Origin: HGM04593 sp964470845
Lineage (GTDB): Bacteria > Bacteroidota > Bacteroidia > Bacteroidales > Bacteroidaceae
DNA length: 19,139 nucleotides
Direction of reading: 5' to 3'
Assembly: GCA_964470845.1 (NCBI GenBank)
Contig: CAYYEL010000046.1
Span: forward strand, 1 to 19,139
Shown: positions 12,994 through 19,139 of the stretch, piece by piece
How positions within the stretch are numbered: the stretch's first letter is position 1
How the letters are laid out: every line of letters begins with the position of its first letter
Notes under the pieces: model-generated
The model's input: the letters and a program-made list of their open reading frames with translations, nothing else
Told to the model about the DNA's origin: nothing
Database searches by the model: none
Position numbers and translations under genes: made by a program

Positions 12994-15618
12994 TTAGAAA
13001 CGTAGGCTGATGTTTAAATAAAAATTGAATGCGTTGGCATAGTAGAGATAGGGGTTTTTCGAGAATTTGTAGGTGCGAGCCTCGCCGTCCGAGTAGTTGT
13101 CGTCGCGATTCTGCTCGTATCCGCCTGTAACCATATTCTCGTTGTTCAGAACATTCTGTAATTGCAGGTTGATATTCAGACGTTGTCCACCGCGCAGATT
13201 GATGCTTTTGCCTATTGAGGCATCGACCAGCCAACCGCCTTTACCCTTGTACTGCGAGGGTATGTCGAGCTTAGTGTTACCCTCGCTGTCAATAACAGGG
13301 TCGCCTACAACGCTTGATAGACGGCGGTACGATGATGCACCGATATACACTCGGTCGTAGTAGTTGGCTGCGGCACTCAGATACCAACCGTTGGTGTTAT
13401 AATCGACGCCCATACTAAGTGCAGTAAGGGGTGTACCGTCGATGTGAGCGCCTTTCATATATACCTTGTCGCTTTGTACAATCTTCTCATTCTCGCTAAT
13501 GAGGAATCCGTTGCCATTGTTTGTGTATTCGGCCTCGTTTATTGTTCCTACAAAATTGAGCGATAGGGACGAGGTTATGTTATATACAATTGCAGCCTCG
13601 GCGCCATAGTGTTTCTTTTGCAGTCCTGTCATTGACAGATAGGTGAAATTAGAGAGCATATCATTGTAGAATGCGCTCTGCTCGACTACGTCGTCAAATT
13701 GTGTGTAGTAGCCTGTTACTTTAGCTGTAACAGGGCCGAGTGTCAGTTTGTACGATGCTTCGACGTTAAGAATACTCTCGTTCTTGAGACCATATACAAA
13801 GTCGTTGCGCATACGGGGTGCTACAAAAGAGTTGTAGGCCAATGGGGCGCGTTTCTCGTATCCTGCACCCAATGTGATGGTGTTGTTTCCGTTTATGTTC
13901 CACGCGAGTCCTATCTTTTCGCCGCCGCCAAGAAATTTAGCAGTGCCGCTGCTTCCCTTTGAGTTGTTTATGGCGCGTCCGTTACGCATATTTCCGTAGC
14001 GCTCCATTGTTGTGCCGTCGATGTGTGCACCAACCGAAAGTGAAAAATTATTTTGGCTGAAAGAGTGCTCAAGGAACAGGCGTGCGGTGTTTACGTAAAT
14101 GTCGTAGTCGTAGCCGAATGTGTCGCCCTCCTTAATTACTCGGTTGGGGTGGTCAACGTCGTTCTGCACGTAGTCGCTGTTCGGCGCAAAGTCGCCCACT
14201 GAGAATTTGTCAATGTCGGTGCCGTAATTCTCCGAGCCTAAAAGGTCGTCGAGCGTCTTGTAGTGCATTCCCTTTGTTGTTCCAAGGTTTATGCCGAGTG
14301 TGAGCCTGTTGTGCTTGTCAAACTCGTGGTTCAGCACCGAGCTCATATTAAGCATCATCTGGTCGTTGTTGCGTTTCTCGACATAATAGAGCGCATTGCC
14401 TCCCGTTGCGTTTGCCTGTCTGTTGGCAAAGTACATATAGTCCCAATTTATCTGTCGGTTGGCTTTTGAGGCTTTCCAATAGTTGTATCGCGCTTGCCAA
14501 TCGGCAACCTCGTCGTCGGTGGGAGTATAGTTTATATCCCATACGTCATAGGCTGCACTGGGCAGATTCTGATAGTAGTTGGGGCGGGGGTCGGCTGCGT
14601 TGCCGTTCCATCCGAGGGCTGTCGTGCCATATTTCGAGTATTTTCCGGCTACTGTGGTTGTGAGCTTTGTCTCATTGTCAATCTGCCAATCCCAAGTGAA
14701 GAGTACGGTGGGCTCGTATGATGTTACCACGCGCGCATTGCGTTTCTGCCCATCCTGATAGCCCCAGTTGGGGTTGTAGTAGTGGCTGTTGGCGAGCCAA
14801 TAGGCCTCTTCGGTGGCTGCACCCTGCTGGGCACGCTCGGTGGGCGAGCCCCACGTGGCAAATGATATTGAATGTCTTTCGTTTATTCTCTTTTCGATGG
14901 CAAGAAAATATCCTAATGAGTTGTAGAATGTACCCTCGATTACTCCCTCGTTGGCCCAGCGGTACGAGGCTGACGCTGTCAGTGCCCAACCGTTGTCCAT
15001 AAGGCCGGTGGAGTAGGTGTACATTGCGCGGGCAATGTAGTTGCGGTTACACCCCACGAGTGATGCTTTGTGCCCGGCTGCATATTGGCTGGCACGCATA
15101 TTTATGTTGCTTGCGCCTGCTACGGGAGCATAACCGAAACTCGACGCTTCGAGGAATGTAGAGCCCTCTTTGTTGCGTGTGGCATCGTTAAGGCCTCCAA
15201 TCATACCGTAGCTGAAACTGCCACGCTCGGCGTCGTTCAGAAGCACTCCGTTGGCATAGACGTTGCTGTACATATTTTCGTAGGCGCGTACTCTGAAACG
15301 CATAGGGCTGAACAGATAGCCCACCTCGGATAGAAAATAGTCGTCGCTTGAGGTTGTCATTGTCGATGAACCTTGTATCACATCCTCGTCCTCGTCGAGT
15401 TGTCCCTCGGAGAAGGTAAAAGCATCCTTGTCGTTGCTTGTGATAAACTCCTCGACGGCGACACTGTCCCGCAGATGGCGTATCGCAGGGTCGCGTTTAA
15501 TGCTTTTGTCGAGCTTCTCTTTGCCGCCGCGCAATAAATCTACTTGTGCAGTGGTGTCTGTCGGGCTCGACAAGAAACCAATAAGCAGCAGTGCTGCAAT
15601 TTTTAAAAATCTACTCAT
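12994..15618 (-). CDS. TonB-dependent outer-membrane receptor, SusD-less type
   Basis: The 874-residue protein has a signal peptide (1 to about 25, ending TTAQ), a ~50-residue charged N-terminal extension, and a TonB-box-like segment, EDEDVIQGSS (75-84). A plug-like region follows, with FRVRAYENMYSNVYANG (108-124), GGLNDATRN and VAGASNINMRAS (166-177). The rest is a 22-strand-type barrel rich in alternating aromatic/polar strands, ending in the terminal Phe of NISLRF. There is no carboxypeptidase-like N-terminal domain as in SusC, and no SusD gene nearby. The genes downstream encode OB-type lipoproteins, and a secreted EEP enzyme is divergent. The substrate is unknown; nucleic acid fragments or other phosphodiesters are possible. 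The start is chosen because it gives a clean signal peptide. A promoter fits at 15689-15720. Confidence 0.88.
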   Translation of the reverse strand: MSRFLKIAALLLIGFLSSPTDTTAQVDLLRGGKEKLDKSIKRDPAIRHLRDSVAVEEFITSNDKDAFTFSEGQLDEDEDVIQGSSTMTTSSDDYFLSEVGYLFSPMRFRVRAYENMYSNVYANGVLLNDAERGSFSYGMIGGLNDATRNKEGSTFLEASSFGYAPVAGASNINMRASQYAAGHKASLVGCNRNYIARAMYTYSTGLMDNGWALTASASYRWANEGVIEGTFYNSLGYFLAIEKRINERHSISFATWGSPTERAQQGAATEEAYWLANSHYYNPNWGYQDGQKRNARVVTSYEPTVLFTWDWQIDNETKLTTTVAGKYSKYGTTALGWNGNAADPRPNYYQNLPSAAYDVWDINYTPTDDEVADWQARYNYWKASKANRQINWDYMYFANRQANATGGNALYYVEKRNNDQMMLNMSSVLNHEFDKHNRLTLGINLGTTKGMHYKTLDDLLGSENYGTDIDKFSVGDFAPNSDYVQNDVDHPNRVIKEGDTFGYDYDIYVNTARLFLEHSFSQNNFSLSVGAHIDGTTMERYGNMRNGRAINNSKGSSGTAKFLGGGEKIGLAWNINGNNTITLGAGYEKRAPLAYNSFVAPRMRNDFVYGLKNESILNVEASYKLTLGPVTAKVTGYYTQFDDVVEQSAFYNDMLSNFTYLSMTGLQKKHYGAEAAIVYNITSSLSLNFVGTINEAEYTNNGNGFLISENEKIVQSDKVYMKGAHIDGTPLTALSMGVDYNTNGWYLSAAANYYDRVYIGASSYRRLSSVVGDPVIDSEGNTKLDIPSQYKGKGGWLVDASIGKSINLRGGQRLNINLQLQNVLNNENMVTGGYEQNRDDNYSDGEARTYKFSKNPYLYYANAFNFYLNISLRF

Positions 15619-15688
15619 AATATATTTTTTATTTTTTTGCTACAATAGCCGATTTTTTTTTGTTTGGTTTACTACAAACAAAAGCCTA

Positions 15689-15720
15689 CGAAGATACGAA
15701 AAAAGTGTTTAGCCGACAAA
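15689..15720 (-). promoter_or_regulatory. Promoter of the TonB receptor operon
   Basis: On the minus strand TTTG (15720-15717), a 20-bp spacer and TATCTTCG (15696-15689) match the Bacteroidota -33/-7 layout with one -7 mismatch. The leader to the receptor start would be about 65 nt. The divergent EEP gene must have its own promoter in 15721-15861; only weak A/T-rich candidates (for example TACTATTT near 15811-15818) are seen. Confidence 0.6.
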
Positions 15721-15861
15721 GTAAAAAATGGGTTTTTATATTTAAATAGCATTAAATGTACCTTGTCTTGTGATTTTTTCTTGTTTAGAGTGTGAATGTA
15801 AATTTAAAAAATACTATTTTTACAGAAGATTAACGAATATGTAAATTATATAATAAGGTAT

Positions 15862-16902
15862 ATGCGTAGATTTTTAATTTCCTTTTTTGCTCTTATCCTT
15901 TTTGTGATAAATGTAGCGAGTGTCGCTGCACAGAAAAAATATGAGGTTTATAGTGTGGGATTCTATAATCTTGAGAATTTGTTCGATACGATTCACGATG
16001 CAGGAAAGAATGATTTTGAGTTCCTGCCCGAGGGTACGAATAAATGGGGTACAATGAGATACTCCAATAAGCTCAAGAATATGGCTACGGTGCTCAATGA
16101 GATGTCAACCGATATGTTGCCGATGGGGCTTGCGGCTGTAGGAGTGTCCGAAATAGAGAATCATCGAGTGCTCGACGACCTTGTGAAGCATCCTGTTCTT
16201 GCGCATCGCGGATGGAAAATTGTACACATCGAGGGACCCGACCGTCGCGGTGTCGATTGTGCTCTGCTCTACAATCCACGCCTTTTTACTCCTGTGGCAA
16301 GCAGACTTGTACCTTATACAACCGAGGATAATGATACAACCTATAAGACGCGCGGCTTTCTTACGGTGAGCGGAAATATGGCCGGCGAGTGTGTGCATTT
16401 TATTGTGAACCATTGGCCGTCGCGCTATGCAGCGTCGCCTGCACGCGAGCGTGCAGGCGAGCTTGTCAAGGCGATAAAGGACTCGCTGATGGCGCAGAAT
16501 CCACAGTCGAAGGTTATAATAATGGGTGATATGAACGACGACCCCGACGATAAGAGTATGAAGGCTTGTTTAGGGGCTAAGCGCGAGCAGAATCAGATAA
16601 AAAGTGCCACCGACCTTTATAATCCGTGGTGGAATGTTTTGCGCAAGAAGGGCCTCGGAACATTGAAATATAAAGGTAAATGGAATCTTTTCGACCAGAT
16701 TGTATTTAGTGGCAACCTTGTGGGTAAAGACCGCACGACGCTAAAATATTACAAGCCCGAGATTTTCTCGCGCAGCTATATGTTGCAGACCGAGGGTAAA
16801 TACAAAGGTTCGCCCAAGCGTACACACGCGGGTGGTGTGTGGCTCAATGGTTACAGCGACCACCTTCCGGTGATTATATATCTTATCAAGGAGCAGAAGT
16901 AA
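15862..16902 (+). CDS. Secreted endonuclease/exonuclease/phosphatase-family enzyme
   Basis: The 346-residue protein has a signal peptide (1 to about 23, SVAAQ) and a single EEP (DNase I-like) domain. Conserved catalytic residues are all visible: Asn36 in FYNLENLFD, Glu97 in VSEIEN, the DRRGVDCALLY strand (127-137), His184 in NHWPSR, Asp223 and Asn225 in GDMNDDP, FDQIVFS, and the terminal Asp333-His334 in GYSDHLPV. It should hydrolyse phosphodiester or phosphomonoester bonds with a divalent metal in the periplasm or outside. DNA, RNA, nucleotides, inositol phosphates or phospholipid heads are all possible, and sequence does not decide between them. It is divergent from the TonB receptor operon across 243 bp, an arrangement that suggests a shared substrate. 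A strong terminator follows it at 16952-16988. Confidence 0.92.
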   Translation: MRRFLISFFALILFVINVASVAAQKKYEVYSVGFYNLENLFDTIHDAGKNDFEFLPEGTNKWGTMRYSNKLKNMATVLNEMSTDMLPMGLAAVGVSEIENHRVLDDLVKHPVLAHRGWKIVHIEGPDRRGVDCALLYNPRLFTPVASRLVPYTTEDNDTTYKTRGFLTVSGNMAGECVHFIVNHWPSRYAASPARERAGELVKAIKDSLMAQNPQSKVIIMGDMNDDPDDKSMKACLGAKREQNQIKSATDLYNPWWNVLRKKGLGTLKYKGKWNLFDQIVFSGNLVGKDRTTLKYYKPEIFSRSYMLQTEGKYKGSPKRTHAGGVWLNGYSDHLPVIIYLIKEQK

Positions 16903-16951
16903 TCGCTGCTTCTTTTAATGGTGGCGCAGGTTGTCTAAACAATCCTTGAAT

Positions 16952-16988
16952 ATATTGACTGCCCGGGATGGGTGGTCAATATTTTTTT
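16952..16988 (+). terminator. Intrinsic terminator of the EEP gene
   Basis: ATATTGACTGCCC (16952-16964) pairs with GGGTGGTCAATAT (16970-16982) over 13 bp. Two of the pairs are G-U wobbles that work only in the plus-strand RNA. The loop is 5 nt and six T follow. The wobble pairs fix the direction. Confidence 0.88.
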
Positions 16989-17149
16989 ATCCTTACGCAA
17001 CAGAGCGCAAATGGTGTGTCAATTTTGTGTGTCTGCAAGCCTAAATGCTTTTTTTGACATTTATCGCACCCTGCAATTCGCCAATAAATGCCGAATTTCA
17101 CCCCTAAATATCGAAATTGCCCATATTTGACGGGCTACGCTACATATTT

Positions 17150-17180
17150 TTTGCCTAAACAATGAGGCGTCATATTTTTG
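17150..17180 (+). promoter_or_regulatory. Consensus promoter of the nitronate monooxygenase gene
   Basis: TTTG (17150-17153), a 19-bp spacer, and TATTTTTG (17173-17180) match the Bacteroidota -33/-7 consensus exactly. The start codon is 25 bp downstream of the -7 box, so the leader is very short. The stretch between the EEP terminator and this promoter (16989-17149) shows no gene or repeat. Confidence 0.8.
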
Positions 17181-17205
17181 TGCCAAAATAAAGATTATTA
17201 CTTTT

Positions 17206-18285
17206 ATGAAGGCATTAAAAATTGGTGATATTATTGTGAATACTCCTATTGTACAAGGAGGAATGGGTGTGGGAGTCTCGCTCTCGGGGCTTGCTTCGGC
17301 GGTTGCCAACGAGGGTGGCATTGGTGTTATCTCGGCAGCCGGTCTCGGACTTTTATATAATGAATATTCGCACGATTATAGCGAGGCCGGAATTTGGGGA
17401 ATGCGTCAAGAAATACGCAAGGCGCGTCAGGCTACAAAGGGTGTTATCGGCGTTAATATTATGGTTGCGCTCACACATTACCCCGAGCTTGTAAGAACGG
17501 CAATAGAAGAGGGTGTTGATATAATTTTTGCAGGTGCCGGTCTGCCACTTAATCTGCCGTCTTTTCTTGTCGAGGGCTCAAAAACCAAGCTGGTTCCCAT
17601 TGTCTCGTCGGCACGTGCGGCGAAACTCATCTGTACAAAATGGTTTTCGGAGTATAAATATCTGCCCGATGCTGTTGTTGTCGAAGGGCCTATGGCGGGC
17701 GGTCATCTGGGCTATAAATATGAGCAGATTGATGATGAGGCTTTCTCGTTGCAGGCAATCGTACCCGAGGTTGTTGCCGAGCTCAAAAAAATAGGTGAAC
17801 GTCATAATTGTACTATTCCTGTTATTGCCGGCGGTGGAATATATAGTGGCGAGGATATTTATAAGATTATGGCTCTTGGTGCAGATGCTGTGCAGATGGG
17901 TACTCGATTCGTCGTTACCGAGGAGTGCGATGCCTCGCCCGAGTTTAAACAGGCTTATATTGGTGCAAAAAAGGAGGATATTCAGATAATAAAAAGCCCT
18001 GTGGGGCTTCCGGGACGTGCTGTCTGCAATAGTTTCCTCGATAAGGTTGCCCGTGGCGAGTGTCGTCCGCAGAAATGTGCATTCAATTGCTTAAAGACCT
18101 GTGATATTGAAAAAACACCATATTGTATTATGTTGGCTCTTTACAATGCTTACAAGGGACGAATGACACACGGCTATGCTTTTAGCGGCTCTAATGCGTG
18201 GCGTTGCGACAGAATACTCACTGTGAAGGAGTTGATGGATTCGCTGCGTAGCGAGTATGCCGATTATGCGGCCAAGCAATTGTAA
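17206..18285 (+). CDS. Nitronate monooxygenase-family flavoprotein (NMO/FabK-like) with Cys-rich tail
   Basis: The 359-residue protein is an FMN-binding TIM barrel of the 2-nitropropane dioxygenase/FabK superfamily. It shows NTPIVQGGMGVGVS (12-25), the FAGAG loop (108-112), AGGHLG (165-170) with the candidate catalytic His167, VIAGGGI (206-212) and ALGADAVQMGTRF (223-235), the last two binding the FMN phosphate. Family members oxidise alkyl nitronates, while others are enoyl-ACP reductases; the AGGH motif favours the former but is not decisive. Residues 286-307 hold five Cys (C-x4-C-x3-C-x3-C-x7-C), a tail seen in the Bacteroidota/Firmicutes subgroup that may bind metal or an Fe-S cluster. 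It is monocistronic, with its own consensus promoter and a convergent terminator. Confidence 0.85.
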   Translation: MKALKIGDIIVNTPIVQGGMGVGVSLSGLASAVANEGGIGVISAAGLGLLYNEYSHDYSEAGIWGMRQEIRKARQATKGVIGVNIMVALTHYPELVRTAIEEGVDIIFAGAGLPLNLPSFLVEGSKTKLVPIVSSARAAKLICTKWFSEYKYLPDAVVVEGPMAGGHLGYKYEQIDDEAFSLQAIVPEVVAELKKIGERHNCTIPVIAGGGIYSGEDIYKIMALGADAVQMGTRFVVTEECDASPEFKQAYIGAKKEDIQIIKSPVGLPGRAVCNSFLDKVARGECRPQKCAFNCLKTCDIEKTPYCIMLALYNAYKGRMTHGYAFSGSNAWRCDRILTVKELMDSLRSEYADYAAKQL

Positions 18286-18354
18286 ATTTAAGTACTATAT
18301 TTGATTTTCTTGGCGGTGTGTCATAATTAACGAATTGTTTCGTTGTTATTGATA

Positions 18355-18397
18355 TTAAGGCTCGGTCGAGTATCGATGTACACTACTTACGCCTTAA
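18355..18397. other. Dyad of unclear role downstream of the NMO gene
   Basis: TTAAGGC (18355-18361) and GCCTTAA (18391-18397) are a 7-bp inverted repeat 29 nt apart. Neither strand shows a strong U-run. It may be a weak hairpin in the 3' region of the NMO transcript, or chance. Confidence 0.2.
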
Positions 18398-18436
18398 AAC
18401 TCAACACCTTGTGTTTTGTCAATTCTTGTAAATCTA

Positions 18437-18477
18437 ACAGAGCTGTGCCAAAAAAACTTTTTTTGGCACAGCTCTGT
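18437..18477. terminator. Bidirectional terminator between convergent NMO and SOD genes
   Basis: A perfect 41-bp palindrome around a single central C (18457): ACAGAGCTGTGCC plus seven A, then seven T plus GGCACAGCTCTGT. In RNA the hairpin can form with the A/U tract as its upper stem or, in the usual view, terminate either transcript. It lies 152 bp after the NMO stop and 18 bp after the SOD stop. Confidence 0.85.
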
Positions 18478-18494
18478 CCTCGAATGGGCGCTCT

Positions 18495-19112
18495 TTAAAG
18501 GTCTAATCGACTTTCGACCATCTCCCAATCGACAATGTCCCATAGGCGCTTTACGTGTTCGGCACGCCTGTTCTGATAGTCTAAATAGTAGGCGTGCTCC
18601 CATACGTCAATGCCTAATAGGGGTTTACGCCCTAATCGCAAGGGGTTGTCGCCATTGTGGCAACGAATGACTTCTAATTTGCCACGCTCGTCCTGTGCAA
18701 GCCACGCCCACCCCGAGCCGAATAGCGCCGAACAAGCATCCTGCATCTTCTGCTTCATTGTCTCGAAATTGCCAAAGTCGAAGCGGATGGCACTCAGAAG
18801 TGTACCGCCCGGGTGGTTGTTGGCCGATGTCAACGGAGTGAATTGCTCGAAATAAAGTGCGTGGTTAAGTACCTGTCCGGCGTTATCGAGCAGAGGACCT
18901 TCGGGTGCTTGTTGTACAATCTCGCGCAGGCTCATACCTTCGTACTCGCTACCGTGGGCCAGACGATTCAGATTATCGACGTAGGTCTGCATATGTTTGC
19001 CATAATGCAGCTCTATTGTGGTGTGTCCGATTATTGGCTCTAATGCGCTCGCGGGGTAGAGAAGGGTGGGCATTTGGTAGCCGATTGTGCTGTTTTTAAC
19101 TACTGTACTCAT
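18495..19112 (-). CDS. sodB: Iron/manganese superoxide dismutase
   Basis: The 205-residue protein carries the four metal ligands of the Fe/Mn SOD family: His36 (IELHYGKH), His84 (QVLNHALYF), Asp169 and His173 (GIDVWEHAYY). Gln80 occupies the position of the active-site Gln of Fe-type enzymes, and Gly154 in HNGDNPL stands where Mn enzymes have Gln. This combination also occurs in the cambialistic SOD of Porphyromonas gingivalis, so the enzyme may work with either metal. It has a ~10-residue N-terminal extension over typical members. Met14 (MPTLLYP) is a possible alternative start giving 192 residues, which is the usual length. No signal peptide is seen, so it is cytoplasmic. The upstream region is cut by the window end. 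Confidence 0.93.
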   Translation of the reverse strand: MSTVVKNSTIGYQMPTLLYPASALEPIIGHTTIELHYGKHMQTYVDNLNRLAHGSEYEGMSLREIVQQAPEGPLLDNAGQVLNHALYFEQFTPLTSANNHPGGTLLSAIRFDFGNFETMKQKMQDACSALFGSGWAWLAQDERGKLEVIRCHNGDNPLRLGRKPLLGIDVWEHAYYLDYQNRRAEHVKRLWDIVDWEMVESRLDL

Positions 19113-19139
19113 ATTCTCTTTTATTGGAAATCACTACTG

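Noticed and set aside
1..19139. CRISPR array, tRNA, rRNA, transposase or phage genes
   Set aside because: None seen: no regular short repeats with unique spacers, no tRNA-like cloverleaf with CCA, and no recognisable recombinase.

Overview
The window reads as a chromosomal segment of a gut-type Bacteroidales (Bacteroidota). The signs are several lipoproteins with Bacteroidota-style lipoboxes and acidic +2 residues, a large TonB-dependent outer-membrane receptor with DUF5689-type partner lipoproteins, starts with no clear Shine-Dalgarno sequence, and -7 boxes of the form TAnnTTTG (exact at 2684-2691, 4031-4038, 9839-9846 and 17173-17180; near match at 15689-15696). The genus cannot be fixed from sequence alone. 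No tRNA, rRNA, transposase, CRISPR array or phage gene was seen.

Layout. Positions 1-1033 hold an orphan surface lipoprotein (minus strand). Ahead of it, at 712-885, lies a noncoding stretch that folds into a long nested rod with a competing 14-bp, U-tailed stem: a candidate structured RNA or attenuator. Positions 1034-2639 are an ilvA-ridA pair (threonine deaminase plus the enzyme that clears its reactive enamine/imine product). Positions 2796-3981 carry two small exported proteins, an uncharacterised lipoprotein and a Lys/Gly/His-rich peptide. Positions 4117-8731 are a four-gene minus-strand sialic acid operon in the order lyase, N-acylglucosamine 2-epimerase, MFS transporter, kelch mutarotase lipoprotein. 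It is closed by a terminator at 4046-4087 and interrupted by a strong hairpin between its first two genes. Positions 8926-9639 encode a SIMPL/DUF541 protein whose apparent promoter lies about 200 bp upstream, so its leader would contain two tandem ~84-bp repeats.

Positions 9998-15618 form a three-gene minus-strand operon: TonB-dependent receptor, DUF5689 lipoprotein, and a large multidomain lipoprotein (choice-of-anchor J, OB-like domains, C-terminal beta domain). The last gene is split by a 100-N scaffold gap. The 48 bp on each side of the gap are identical, and collapsing the duplication restores one open frame of 662 codons. Divergently transcribed at 15862-16902 is a secreted endonuclease/exonuclease/phosphatase-fold enzyme with all its catalytic residues. 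Together these suggest a cell-surface system that binds and cleaves a phosphodiester substrate (nucleic acid is the leading guess) and imports the product. That role is inference. Positions 17206-19112 hold a nitronate monooxygenase-family flavoprotein and, convergently, an Fe/Mn superoxide dismutase. They are separated by a 41-bp bidirectional terminator.

Two functional modules therefore dominate: host-glycan (sialic acid) catabolism and a TonB/OB-lipoprotein/EEP uptake locus. Housekeeping detoxification genes (ridA, NMO, sod) flank them.
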